Shown: piece by piece, positions 33,000 to 44,169 of the stretch | How the letters are laid out: each line of letters opens with the position of its first letter | How positions within the stretch are numbered: the first letter of the stretch is position 1 | DNA from: Neoceratodus forsteri | Lineage: Eukaryota > Chordata > Ceratodontiformes > Ceratodontidae | Length of the DNA: 64,000 nt | Assembly (NCBI GenBank): GCA_016271365.2 | Contig: CM057451.1 | Coordinates: 370,657,501-370,721,500 of the forward strand | Direction: 5' to 3' | Notes under the pieces: generated by a model | Database searches by the model: none | What the model saw: the letters and a program-made list of their open reading frames with translations, nothing else | What the model was told of the DNA's origin: nothing | Translations under genes and position numbers: made by a program

Positions 33000-34560
33000 G
33001 ATTAAAGATATACCATAGTCCTTTCCTTTAGCAGTGATTCAAATAAACTTGCCCCCCACGGATGTCAGGCTGATTGACCTATAAAGCCTGTAATTACCAG
33101 CCTCCTCCCCGCTAGCACTTTTGTGGTCATTTGTCATTTACATGGCCTTCTCGATCTGTTCTCATTCAATCCTCTGGAACCACTCCTGTTTCCCGTGAGC
33201 TGCAGACTGCCAGAGGTGAAGCCAGTACCTCCCTCAGCTCCCTCAATACCCCTGAATGCACCCTGTCTGGCCCCATTGCTCTGTCCACCTTCAGACTAGC
33301 TAGTCCCTTCAGGATTCTCTCCTCCAAAAAAGGACTAGTGTCTACCTCACTCCTTCCAAAGCTTCCATTACTTTTTTGTGTCCCCTCCCATTCTCCTTTC
33401 TCTGTTAGCACTAAACAAAAGTACTTGTTCAGGACTGTCTGCCTTTTCCTGGTCCTCCTCTACACAGCCCCCCCCCTTCCCTGTTTAACCTTACAATCCC
33501 CCCTGCCTCAGTTTTCCTCTTCACTTGCATACCTAAAAAATGTCTTCTCCCCTTTCGTTATCTCCTGGGCTGTTCTCTTTTCAGTTTGTGCCTCAGTGCC
33601 CCTTACTGCTTTCCCTGCTTTATTCTGTTCCCTGATACACCTCCTTATCCTCCTCCCTGTGTGTCTCCTTTTACCTTCTGAATGCTACACTTTTAGCTTT
33701 ACCTTTTCAGTCACCTCTTTTGAGAACCATAGTGGTCACTTTTTTTCCTCTTGCTTTTGCTCACTTGTTTGACTCAGAGGTTTGTTGTCTTTCCTATGTT
33801 CCCTAAAGCTTTGCCCACTGTTTCTCCATGCCGCCCAGGTCATCATCTCCTGCCAGTTCATCGTGAAGACATTCACCCATCTTTATAAAATCTGTCCTTC
33901 TGAAGTCCGTAACCCTTACCTTGTGTGGTTCGATTCCATAGCCATCCTTATACTGAACAACACCATATGGTCATCATTGGTCCTTAGGTGGCCTCCCACC
34001 GTGACATCTGCAACGCTGTCCCTGTTGGAGAGTACCAGGTCCAGTATTGCCCCATCACAAGTAGGTTGACTGACTAGCTGCCCCAGGAACATCCCCTACA
34101 GAGAGTCCAGGATGTTCCTGTTTCTAGCTGAAGCCACTATTGGAAGGTTCCAATCTACACCCGGCAGGTTGAAGTCTCCCACCAGCAGCACCTCACACTT
34201 TTCTGCCATCTAGCCAGTGGCTTCCCCCAGTGCCTCACCTAATTCCTCCCCCTGTGCTGGAGTCTGTAGATCACTCCTGTGCGAACAATGGCTCCACTCC
34301 CTGTCTCCAGGGTGACTCACTGTACCTCTACCTCCCCTTATTCCCTGTACTGCAGTTGCTTTTATGTTTTCTCCTCATATAAAGCACCACATATATACCC
34401 TTTTCTTTCCCATCCTGTCCTTCCTGAGAGAGTACAGCCCAGTATATGGTCATGTCTCAGTCATGGTTTTCAGTGCACCAGCACTCGGTAACGGCCACAG
34501 CCTCCAAGTCAGCCTCTGCTATAATGGCCTCTAGGGCCAGAATCTTATTTCCTAGACTTC
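33000..34560 (-). pseudogene. CR1 copy 5 endonuclease and RT start
   Basis: Fragments in several frames: the endonuclease ETW/GGG blocks around 34400-34500, a GDFN-like block near 34175, the SDH block near 33975, and the RT start VDTSPFLEERILKGLASLKV and MGPDRVHSGVLRELREVLAS at 33166-33340. Stops and shifts are frequent. It joins the RT core at 25440. Confidence 0.75.
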
Positions 34561-34799
34561 TAGTATTCATTTACATGGCCTTCCCAATTTTGTTTCCAAT
34601 CTGCTTGTTACCCCCCTTTTTCAACTTCTGCCCTTCCTCCTCCCCCCCCTTTTTAATGCTCCCGTTCCCTTACCCCTTTATCTCTACCACCCTGTCTCCT
34701 TTATTAATCTGCATCCTGGAGGATTCCTCTTCCCTCAGGTTTTCCCTACTCTCCACTTCAGCCTGGGGGCAGTTTCTGCCTCCTCGATTCCTTCTGCCA

Positions 34800-35503
34800 G
34801 CCCTTTGGCTAGTTTAAATATTCACTGAAATAACATTTAAGCCATCCACTGAGGACTTGCACTTCCCATCCCAGATGGATGCACGCCATCACCCCTGCAG
34901 AGGCCTTATCCTCCAAGGTGGGTCCCCAGTCCCCAATGTAGTCGAACCCCTACTGTCTGCCCAATTCCTTCGACCATGAGTTGAAGCTCTTGAGGCAGAC
35001 ATCCCTCTCCTCCCCCCCCATCATAGGCAGGCAGCACTTCAGAAAAAGCCACTGAGTACGCTACCCAAGACCCCTCTCTAGCTCCTAAACTCCCCCTGCA
35101 TTATTCCAGCCCTGTCCATAGACAAGTCATTAGCCCCCAGGTAGACAACATTCAGCTCTGCCTCCCGTCCTGTGATCCTTAGTATCTGCTTCCCATTCCT
35201 CCTGACCATGGCACCATGTAGGCACCTAACCTGCCCCTCCTCCTCCTTTCCTATTCCCAAATCTATCCCCTTCACAATCAAGTTCCCCAGCAAAAGTTTC
35301 ATCCTCCTTCTCTGGGGTCTCCCACTAGGCAGGGACCCCACATACTCCCTGTTCACTACCACAGGAGCCTCCTCCTGGCAGTCCCGCCCCAACAGTGCAG
35401 TGTAGGAAGTATGTAGTGGTACCAGTTGCAGAATGTGCCTCTGTCCCACCACCCCCACCCTTCCAGAGCCTACCACAGTCCAGTCATTCTTCCTCCCTGG
35501 CAT
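34800..35503 (-). pseudogene. CR1 ORF1 with SGNH-esterase remnant
   Basis: A 141-codon frame (35078-35503) starts MPGRKNDWTVVGSGRVG. It contains LLLGNLIVKGIDLGIGKEEE, QVRCLHGAMVRRNGKQIL, and VYLGANDLSMDRAGIMQGEF. These match the CR1 ORF1 esterase blocks I (normally GDS) and III (normally GxND). The catalytic Ser of GDS is lost (GNL), while GAND is kept. Such esterases are known in the ORF1 of CR1 LINEs; their role in transposition is uncertain. The preceding bases suggest a short coiled coil. Confidence 0.78.
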
Positions 35504-35863
35504 TCTCTGAGGTAACTGTGGCAGATTTGGTGGCCCCTGGGTGGGAAAGAGATCCCGTGAATCCTAACCAACGCGGCCTGGAGTCTAGCAACCTCCTCCA
35601 TCAACCAAAAGAGGTGTGTATAGATGGGACAGTACCACAGACTCCAGAAGGTTTCTCTGAAAACTACTGCCCCACGTCCACTGCATTTCTATTCCCCCGT
35701 GGTACCAGGAAATACTTTTGTACCCCTACCCCTGCTAGGGCATTTCTAGTTTTTGCCATTCTTGTTTGTTTCTATTTTTGTTCCCTTGTGCCTTGTTTAA
35801 ATCTCTATACTCCTACCTTAGGTATTTGTATTTTACTGAAATGGGTATACATGACCAAAATAT

Positions 35864-36050
35864 ACAGGTTACTCACCTGTAACAGGAGTTCTAGGAATGG
35901 TATATGTTGTTCATCCACACTTATATGCAGGCTCCTTGCCGCTTTAAATCTTGCCGGAAGGTCTTCAAGCTGGCTCCTCCCACCCACCCAGGTGGTAAAA
36001 CTCTCGGCTCCGCCCCATGACGCCAGATCTGGCCCGCTGGAAGCTCAGGT
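35864..36050 (+). repeat. DIRS-B left inverted terminal repeat
   Basis: Pairs with 41516-41680. GTTGTTCATCCACACTTATA here matches TATAAGTGTGGATGAACAAC there, and the stretch GGCTCCGCCCCATGACGCCA matches TGGCGTCATGGGGCGGAGCC. Confidence 0.94.
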
Positions 36051-36084
36051 TGTGCATCGAAGCCGGGGAGGTCGGGTGGGTCGG

Positions 36085-36180
36085 GTGGATGAACAACATA
36101 TACCATTCCTAGAACTCCTGTTACAGGTGAGTAACCCGTATTTCTAGGGACATGGATATGTTGTTCATCCACACTTGTTG
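36085..36180. repeat. DIRS-B internal complementary region
   Basis: GTGGATGAACAACATATACC up to GGTGAGTAACC is the complement of the outer left repeat, fused at about 36134 to ATTTCTAGGGACATGGATAT, the complement of the outer right repeat. Confidence 0.92.
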
Positions 36181-37561
36181 GCAGACTCTAGCAGTTCTCC
36201 GGGAGGGAGGGAGGCAAAGCCCTTCATAATACTTACTTGGGAAATAAGGACTGGAGAACCGAGGCTCCCAAAACCAGCATCCGTGTGACTCAAGGTCGAT
36301 GTGGTAATGGGTAATAAAGGTGTGTGCTGACTTCCAGGTAGCAGCCCTGCAGATTTCTGGATAGGGACGTCCTGGAGGCAGCCAGCCACCAAGCAGTATG
36401 GACGGGTAGAATGAGCTCTATCCCTCTGGGAGGCTCCATGCCCGCCAACTCATAGCAGCGATCTATGCAGGAGGTGACCCAACTGCCTATGTCCACTTGG
36501 CTGCAGGTCTGCCAGATGCGGCTTCAAGCGTAGGTGACAAACGGCTGGCCGAACCTCTCCAATTTCAGCCGCGTGCGCTATCATATAATAAGCGGCCTTC
36601 TAGGGTCCAGAGTATGGAGCCTATATTCGGCCTCCGAGGTGTGATTGGGGTAGAACACCGGCAGCGTCAGCACCTGGCTAAGGTGAAACTCCGACACCAC
36701 CTTTGGAAGGAATTTCGGATGGGGGCGCAGGACAACCTTGTCCGTGTGGAAGACCAGGTAAGGAGACTCGATGGAAAGCGCCTGGAGCTCTCCCATCCTT
36801 CTGGCTGACGTGATAGCCACCAAGAAGGCGGTCTTCCACGACAGGTGAGAGATCACACCTGTGCACTGGTTCGAATGGCTTGCCCATGAGCTTTGCCAGT
36901 ACCAGCAGTAAATCCCACGGAGGTGGAGGTTCTCGCACCGAGGGGAATGTGATCAAGGCCTTGAAAAAGCACCGACCACCTTTTCCTGCGCCACCGACTG
37001 CTCCCGGCCGCGCCTGAAGCAGAGATGGCTGCCAGGTGCACCTTAGGTCGCCGACCTAAGCCCTTGACTAGAAAGGGACCATAAATAGTCCAAAATGCTT
37101 GCCACAGAACAGGAGGAAGGGTCCAAGCCCTTGCTCTGACACCAAATGGAGAATCTCTTCCATTTGAAGGCGTAGCATTTTCTGGTCGACTCCTTACGGG
37201 ACGCCTCAACTACATTGAGGACCTCGTCGGAAAGACCCAAGGCCTGGAACTCTAGCCGCTCAGGAACCAGGCCGTCACAGGTGCAGGGATTGAAGGTCCG
37301 GATGGAACACCTTCCCCGGATTGACTGAGAGCAGGTCCGGGCGAGCTGGAAGCTGCCTCGGGAGCCTGGAGCTGAGGCTGAGGAGATCTGGGTACCAGAA
37401 CTGGCGGGCCAGTCTGGGGCTATCAGAATCACCTGCGCCTTGTCCCTCCTTGCCTTGAGAAGCACCTTGTGAATCAAGGGAAATGGGGAAAGGCGTGAAG
37501 AGGCCAGGTCCACAGCCTCGAAGGCATCCCCTGCAGCGAGCCCTGCTGAGGGGGCGGGCAT
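36165..37561 (-). pseudogene. DIRS-B tyrosine recombinase
   Basis: Reading downwards: linker FPLIHKVLLKARRDKAQVIL and APDWP, then the core-binding domain (STRKCYAFKWKRFSIWCQSK, VASILDYLWSLSSQGL, KVHLAAISAS). Catalytic segment HLSWKTAFLVAITSARRMGE carries box-A Arg, followed by VVLRPHPKFLPKVVSEFHLS. The C-terminal end is still readable near 36290-36350: ICRAATWKSAHTFITHYHID, the region with the catalytic nucleophile Tyr. At least five frame changes split it. Unlike DIRS-A, the C-terminal catalytic end survives. Confidence 0.87.
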
Positions 37562-39002
37562 GCAACAGCCTCAGCTGCTCTCCTGGAGGCAAACAGGTCC
37601 ACCTGAGGTGTGCCCCAGTGGGAGAACAGATCTTGTACTACCTCCGGCAGGAGAGACCACTCGGAGATGCAGCCCCATCCGCTCAGGGCATCGGCCAGGG
37701 TGTTGGAGGCTCCTGCCACATGAATGGCTAGAGATCCGCCTCCAGGCTGCGCACGAGTGACCAAATGCGGAAGAGTTTCTTGCATAGAAGCATGGAGCGC
37801 GTCCACTCCTGGCGGTTCAGGTAGTACATGGTCGTGGTATTGTCCGTCTGACTCGGACCACTTGACCCCGAGAAACGGAGCAAAGGCGGTGAGAGCTAGC
37901 GGACCACTCGAGCTCCAGCAGGTTGATGTGGCATCGGACTCCCTGCTGGGACCAGAGGCCGTGCACTCGGTGTTCCCAGATGGGCACCCCAACCCATCAG
38001 AGAGGCATCGGTCGATAGAGAGACTGTCGGCTCGGGCGTGACAAACGGGATGCCTCCTGCAGATGAGATGGAACGGTCCACCATTGAGAGCTGCCCACAT
38101 CTCCTGGGTCACTATCACTAGCTGGTCCAAAGGATCGCAGGCTCGACCACTGGCTGGCCAGTCCCCACTGAAGGGGGCGATGTGCCAGCGTGCCTAACGG
38201 ACCACGCTGGTACAGGCGCCATGAGACCCAGGAGGCGCAGGAAGTCCCCGGCAGGGCGACTGACCAACCCAGAAATGATTGGGCAAAGGAGTGTAAGAAC
38301 CTTGGCCCTGATCACGAGCCGTGCTCTGGCTCGAAGAGAGTCGAGCCTGCCCGATGAACAGGATCACCTGCCTGCCTCGAGTTCGACTTGGCCTCGTTGA
38401 TGAGAAGGCTGACTAGAGAGCAAACCTGAGGGCCAGATCTCTGGACCGCCTCCACCTCCTGTCTGGAGGGGCTGCTATCAAGCCAATCATCCAGGTAAGG
38501 GTACACCCGGGACCGCCGCAGGGAATGCTGTCACCACTGCCATGCATTTGGTGAAGACCCTGAGCTGGAGATAAGTCAAGGGCATGGCTTGAACTATAGG
38601 ATCCCTCCGACGAAAGCGTTAAGGAATCTCCGGTGATGGACGGATAGGGACGTGAAAGAACGCGTCCTGTAGGTCCAGAGAGCAGAACCACACGCCGTGT
38701 TCCAGAGATGGTATTATCTGTGCCAGAGTGACCATTCTGAAGGTTCGAGACCTTAGGAACTTGTTCAGGTCGTGCAGGTCGAGAATGGGGCGCCAGCCTC
38801 GTCCGCTTCGGAACCAGGAAATACCTGGACACGAACCCAGGTCCGTGAGGGGGTCCTCCACCTCCTTATCACCTCCGCTTGAGAGGAGGAGACGGCATGG
38901 CTCGACGAGCCGCCAGTGAGGCTGCGGACTCGAGGCCCCGAGGTGCGACGGCTCTGAAGGGTGGGGCCTGCTCGGCCCCAGAGGCAGGCCTTTTCCCACC
39001 AC
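37474..39002 (-). pseudogene. DIRS-B reverse transcriptase / RNase H
   Basis: RT begins near 38880 with WFRSGRGWRPILDLHDLNKF and FCSLDLQDAFFHVPIRPSPE (palm Asp). MYPYLDDWLDSSPSRQEVEA at 38440-38506 has the YLDD box. RNase H is seen as VSLSTDASLMGWGAHLG (38000-38050) and HVAGASNTLADALSGWG (37700). A 218-codon frame spans 37474-38130. WGTPQVDLFASRRAAEA follows RNase H, as in other DIRS elements. Multiple frameshifts are present. Confidence 0.88.
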
Positions 39003-39116
39003 CTCCAGTACCCACCTGTCCGTGGTAACAGTGGATCAGGCGGGAAAGGAAGTGTCGGAGCCGCCTCACGGGAACCAGGGAAGGTGACAGGGATGGGGGC
39101 GACACCCCTCAGCCTG

Positions 39117-41464
39117 TCACTGGGCAGGCTTGGAGGAGGGACCGGCCGAGGAACCTCCTGGGCCTTTTCCTCCTTGCTTCCTGTTGGAGGAAGCCAACGG
39201 CTTGGGTTTGGGATGCCAAGGTCGAGCCTGCTGGCCCTGACGTTGCTGGGCCGGGCACGCCGCGGGCACAGAAGGACGAAAGGGCTTAGGCTGTGGCTTG
39301 CTGCCTTTGTCCTTCTGAGCGGAAGAGACCGAGCCCAAGGTAGCACTGGACTCCTCGATCCTCTTCAGGTGACCTTCCACCCCAGGGCCGAAGAGGTCAG
39401 TCCCCAAAAAGGGAACATCCGCCAACTTGTGCTGGGTATCCGAGGTAAAGGTGGATATCCTCAGCCAAGCCCGATGACGCATGGCCACTGCGGCCGCCAC
39501 CGACCTGGCACATGAGTCCCCGATGTCTAAAGCAGTCTGGAGCTGCTGTCTGGCCACTGCCCTGCCCTGGTCCCGCACCTGCCTGACCGTAGTCTGCAGA
39601 TCCGCGGGAAGATGAGGGACGACCTCATCCAGGGAGCCCAACAGGGCATGAGAAAAATGTGCCATGAGGACGGCCGAACTGGCCTGACGAAGGCCGAGAG
39701 AGACGAGCATAGACTTTTCGCCCGGATAATCCAATTTCTTGATTCCTTGTCGGAGGTTTGTCCACATCCCGCTGCCCCAGCACGCCGGAAAACGCTGTCG
39801 GTAACCAACCCCTCAGCAGAGGGGTGTTCCGAAAAACCGGACAGGGAACCGGTAGGGACCGCATACTTCCTGGCCATCCTGGCCGAAGGCGCAGGGCAGG
39901 AAGCAGGGCGCTGCCAAAGCTCCAAGGCCGGACCCACTATGGCCTCGGACACTGGAAAGGCCTCCGTAGGAGAATCCCCTCGGTCCAGAATCTCCGTGAG
40001 GGGATACCTGGCCCGTTTAGAAACGGGTTCGAGCTTCATCCCGTGGACCTCGAGATGAGCCGAGCAATCCTAAGAAGGACGAAGGGCTATCGTCCACTGA
40101 CTGTCCTCCCGAGGACTCCAAGTCCATGCGCTTGGAGAAAAGGGAGGAATCATCCTCGGACCCGGAAGAGTCCTCAAAGAGCTGCCTCGAGCCTGAGCCA
40201 CCCTCCACCTGCCGAGGTTTATCGGGAGTGAGGGTGACAGACAGCCTATGGGGCAAACCCATAGCCGACCGAGAATTTTTGGTCGGAGCCCCAACTAACG
40301 GCTGTGGAGGCGGAGGTTCCACCAGAATCGGTGGGGCAGCTGGAATTGGCCGAACAACCGGCCTGGGAACAGGCTCCTCGGCTACAACGAGGGGTTGTTT
40401 CGGCCGCTCCGGTGACAGCCACTTAATGGCCGGGGAAGACGACTGGGTCGGCTTATTCCTGGTCAAAAGGAGCTGTTGCCACATGAGCTCCTCATACCTC
40501 CGACGCAACTTGCGCCGAAGCCTCCCCTCGTCCGAGGAGGAGGAAGAGGAAAAGCGGCGGCGCCGCTTGCCGCGGTGCCGAGACCGCCTATGACGGCGGG
40601 ATCGGCTGGACCGTGAGGATGTCTGAGACCGAGAGTCTCGACTAGGCCGAGGAAGGCGAGGAGAAGTGTCAGAAATCGGCACTCCCCTCGGCTCGGACGA
40701 TCCCACCAAGGCTCCGAACCAGAGGCACAGTCGAGCCGACGGGATCCTCAACTCCCACCGGGGAACTGGGAGAGGGATTTCAGCTCCAGCCGACAACCCG
40801 CCTAACGGATTGAGAAAATCTCGACCGCTGCCGACGGGAGTCTCGCGTCAACTGGCCTGACGGGACACCGTGAGACCAGTGGCCGAAGTGCCGAGGGGTC
40901 GGATCAAGCCCACTGCCGACAAGAAGGGAGGGGATCTTTCCTGCTCCCAAGAGCGTCGACGGTGAGACTTACTTTTGCTCTTTTTGGACCTAAAAGGGTC
41001 CAGAAGAAGTTGGACCCTCACCTTTGTCGAAAGGGTCAGACAAAGCTCCTTGAAAGAAGCCGAGTACGAGGCACCGAGAGAGAGCGGGACAAATGCCGCA
41101 GCCGAGGTAGAAGCGGCCCGCGCCGCCTCCTCTTCGAGGGCGATCATCTGCTCGAGCTGATCCGCTGAGCCCGCCGCCGCGGACACCGCCAACCGGGCCT
41201 CTTTAGATTTCACCAGTGGAATTCTCTTCTCGGGGCGCCCCAGCTGTAATCGGGCAGCACGGTCTTCAAGGACGTAGGCCGGAAAGGACGAGCACAAGTC
41301 GCAGGCTGCGGGTCGTGGTCAAGGCCCAGCAGTAGACGTACGTGAGTGCGGATCCGTCTGTACATATTCTGCCCGCAAGGCACCTCCGGAAACCGAATCG
41401 ATTTGTCCATCGAGCCGCTGAGGAAAAGAAGACCAAGTCTTTTAGCAAAACTTTTTGATTTCAA
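39117..41464 (-). pseudogene. DIRS-B gag-like ORF1
   Basis: The N-terminal region (41464-41290) retains DPH and a CDLCSSFP-like end of the Cys/His motif, spread over two frames. A Lys/Arg- and Ser-rich segment follows (SRSSRSRRHRRSRHRGKRRR, then FSSSSSSDEG, near 40560-40620), then a proline-rich part (RPIPAAPPILVEPPPPQP), an acidic serine part (SSGSEDDSSLF), a helical domain (39527-40039 and 39560-39767, ALLGSLDEVVPHLPADLQTT) and a basic Gln/Pro-rich tail. Three long frames remain (149, 259 and 216 codons). RNA binding is inferred. Confidence 0.75.
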
Positions 41465-41515
41465 CTTTCAAGAATTAGGAACCAGTCTTATACGCAGAGC
41501 ATTAAGGAGGGACCT

Positions 41516-41680
41516 GAGCTTCCAAGCGGTAAGGAAGATCTGGCGTCATGGGGCGGAGCCGAGAGTTTTACCACCCGGGTGGGTGGGAGGAGCCAGCTTG
41601 AAGACCTTCCGGCAAGATTTAAAGCGGCAAGGAGCCTGCCTATAAGTGTGGATGAACAACATATCCATGTCCCTAGAAAT
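41516..41680 (-). repeat. DIRS-B right inverted terminal repeat
   Basis: Reverse complement of the left repeat. It ends ATCCATGTCCCTAGAAAT at 41680. Confidence 0.94.
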
Positions 41681-41705
41681 TAATTTTTTGTGTGTCATGT
41701 GACTA

Positions 41706-42161
41706 AGGCCCTGGACACACTGGGGAATTTAAAATGGTTTAAGTGCCTTAAAATGGTTTAAATCCCCCTAGCACTGTTTGAAGACAGACTACAAGACCCT
41801 TAAAACGTTTTAACGAAAGTGTTTCTAAACCTTGCTAGATATCTAGTCTTAAAAACACTTTTAAAAACGTTTTGGAGCTAACATGGTTTTACTCACAGGT
41901 TTGTCCAGGAGTAAAAATGTTTTAAGCTGTAATGGTTTAATTAAAACAGTTCTAGCTGCAGTTTATCCATGCAAGCACAGTTTTGTGTGTTGGACTGAAC
42001 ACAAAATAGTTACAAGGAGAACAGGTTTAACACTAGCAGTGTGGCCACACTAAACCATTATCAAAAATGGTTACTGATTAGTGTGGCTGCACTGAAATGG
42101 TTTAGCTAAACTGGTTTTAAAAATGGTTTTCAAAAACAGTTATGTAGTGTGTCCAGGGCCT
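41706..42161. mobile_element. MITE-like non-autonomous DNA transposon (456 bp)
   Basis: Starts AGGCCCTGGACACACT and ends with its exact reverse complement (42146-42161). It is flanked by TA on both sides (41704-41705 and 42162-42163). The interior is AT-rich with many copies of aatggttt/aaaccatt in both orientations. No coding frame. A TA flank suggests Tc1/mariner; if the ends are GGCCCTGG with TAA/TTA flanks, PIF/Harbinger fits equally well. Confidence 0.82.
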
Positions 42162-42334
42162 TAGAGTGAGAATGTCGTGTTATTCTCATGGCAGGTCACA
42201 TACAGTAACAAGCAACTATTCTCACTACAGGTCACATGACAAACAAATACTCTCACAACAGATTCTTCAGAATAGAAACCTGACATTTCATTCCAGGACT
42301 TGACTGTATTCATGAAGTTCTACTTTTAGAACTA

Positions 42335-42425
42335 ACTCTGTAGGCCCGGTGGTGCTGAGGGTTGAGGTGCTGGACACCACACCTTGGACCACACCGGTGA
42401 CCTGGGTTCGGAAGCACACTTGAGC
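42335..42425 (+). repeat. tRNA-like repeat head, copy
   Basis: GGTGGTGCTGAGGGTTGAGG at the start and CCGGTGACCTGGGTTCGGAA about 60 bases later match the SINE-like head at 24232-24375. It directly precedes the ORF1-only L1 at 42427. Confidence 0.65.
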
Positions 42426-42426
42426 A

Positions 42427-44160
42427 CCCAACATGGCGGTAGCCTGATTTTATTCTCCTGAAGTAGCCTCATATATTTATCATTTCCTAGCGCTATCTTG
42501 ATAAAGAGTGCATTTCTAAACGTATTGAGCTGTGTCAGAAAAGCTGGAGGCTGAGATATGAGCCCTAAAAAAGATAAACAAGTGGCACAGAAGCTAGACT
42601 TCTTTCTTTCATCGCTGAAAGGCCCAAGAGAAACCAGAGCTGGGTTACTCTCCTCTTCTGACAAGGCAAACGAAGCTCCGAATTCCCAGGTGATGGCTAC
42701 ACTACAAAAAATTCAGGTGCCTGGGGAAGAGACGAACCGCCGTATGGCAGCAGTTGAAGCCCAATTCACCGAACTAGACAATAAGGTGCAGGCAAATGCT
42801 ACAGACCTCAGCGAGCTCCGGGCAGAAGGCGAGTGCCAACAGGGAAGGAACGCTGCATTCATGAAAAACCTTAATTTCCTAAGGGCCAAAATAGAGGCCT
42901 TAGAGAACGCACAGCGACAGCCCAATATACGAACTGTAGGCTTCCCTCCTAGGCTCGCCAGTAATACCAAAATCCTTGCAGCAGTCTCTAGAATGATATT
43001 CGATGATTTAGGCTTATTACCTGGTGATTCTGGTATCACAGTGATTAAGGCTGTTGCCATCCCCAAGCCGACAAGATCAAAGGACTCTTGTGAATGCTCA
43101 ACCACTAACAGCCATAGTAACCCTGTCGAGCCCCGAAGCGCGGATTCCTCTACTCAGAAACACAAGACAATGAGGAGATATACTGTAGTGTGGGCGGGCA
43201 GCAAAGTTGCTTTTTTTTCCGGACATTTCGTCTCAATCGCAGAATCGGAAGAAGGCACTCCAACTTACTAAAACAAATCTCCTAGAAAATGGAATTGCAG
43301 TTCAGTTGTTGTTCCCCACAAGACTCCAAGTACATCATGCCGGTAAGACTCATATTCTGTCAGACCCAGCAGCAGAAGCAGCCTTTGCTTCTAAGCTTAC
43401 TGCAGCCCAGATGGCTTCGACCGAAAAAGAAGGGGACTCAGAGTCGAACTCTGATACAGATGACTGAGCTTAATGTGGCTTTCTAGTGGACTCAGCTCTT
43501 TATCCCAGTCGTGGGATTTGTTTGGGTATTTGAACTTTTATGGTTGGAATTATGAGGTGGCTATGAAACTGTATTTTTTGTCTTTCTCCTTTTTATTTAC
43601 TTTTATTCCAGTGTTACCCATGTTGGTTGTAAAGCTTTGAAATTCTGATGAATAAGCTCCTGCTTATAAGGGAACTTGCTATAGATGGGGGAAATAACCA
43701 CTCAATTTGTGAGCTGTATTGTACACTCCCGGGATTTATTCCATCTCCCTACCGGTCAGCAGGTTTGACTTTAGAGGTGGGGGCACAAAGCAGTTTGAGT
43801 TAAAGCTATCTGGTGTTATTTACACTGTTACTTTACCCCATACTAAGGTTTTCAGCCCTCCACACATATATCTTAACATCCTGCAGGGGGCGGAAATATT
43901 GGTAAATGTCCTGCAGGGCACAGATTAAGTGAGAGCGTCCACTCCTACAATATTATCCTGCTATAGTATTTGCATCCTTAGAATTTGTGGTTGTCCAGTC
44001 TCAGATAAAGGAATCGTTCCTGTATTCAATGCATATGATCTACTAATAGACCTGTACTTTGTAGAGCTGTACAACTACAGCATACTGCTATATTATTAAA
44101 TATAATATGGTAGATACTCTGTTTTTATATGAAAACCAAGAAACATAAATAAAAAAAAAG
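42427..44160 (+). mobile_element. L1-like element with ORF1 but no ORF2
   Basis: The 5' end has AACATGGCGGT (42430-42440), like the YY1-site start of L1 elements. ORF1 is at 42558-43467. About 690 bases follow without any endonuclease or RT homology, then GAAAACCAAGAAACATAAAT and a poly(A) run at 44150-44159. This is the structure of a half-L1 (HAL1-type) element: ORF2 is missing, not displaced. L1 orientation is plus, antisense to AGO3. Confidence 0.75.
42558..43467 (+). pseudogene. L1 ORF1 protein, one frameshift
   Basis: Starts MSPKKDKQVAQKLDFFLSSL. A coiled coil lies at about residues 45-115 (VEAQFTELDNKVQANATDLS, NLNFLRAKIEALENAQRQ). The RRM-like domain begins NIRTVGFPPRLASNTKILAA. A frameshift near 43095 moves the frame; the rest of the RRM and the C-terminal domain continue to 43467 with FFPDISSQSQNRKKALQLTK, GIAVQLLFPTRLQVHHAGKT and HILSDPAAEAAFASKL. 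L1 ORF1p is a trimeric nucleic-acid chaperone that binds L1 RNA. An in-frame stop in the bridging frame confirms a pseudogene. Confidence 0.88.
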
Positions 44161-44169
44161 TTATGCTTC

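Larger units (their letters stand above)
32909..35863 (-). mobile_element. CR1-like LINE copy 5, 5' half
   Basis: Minus-strand: ORF1 (35503 down to about 34850), the endonuclease (about 34560-33700) and the start of RT (33411-32926), which continues at 25460 after the L2 insert is removed. The upper 300 bases to DIRS-B (35520-35863) contain no clear feature and may be 5' sequence of this copy. Confidence 0.83.
35864..41680 (-). mobile_element. DIRS-B, tyrosine-recombinase retrotransposon
   Basis: A 5.8-kb element with long inverted terminal repeats (35864-36050 and 41516-41680) and an internal complementary region at 36085-36180. Minus-strand order is gag, RT/RNase H, recombinase. It is more GC-rich than DIRS-A and clearly a different family: the repeats share no sequence with those of DIRS-A. 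It lies directly beyond the 5' end of CR1 copy 5. Confidence 0.93.

Noticed and set aside
33131..33772. A 213-codon plus-strand open frame
   Set aside because: It lies exactly opposite CR1 copy 5 coding sequence, shows no domain of its own, and is explained as an antisense shadow.
35864..41680. Large inverted repeats as a host regulatory palindrome or assembly artefact
   Set aside because: They have the DIRS arrangement, with an internal complementary region and RT/recombinase genes between them.
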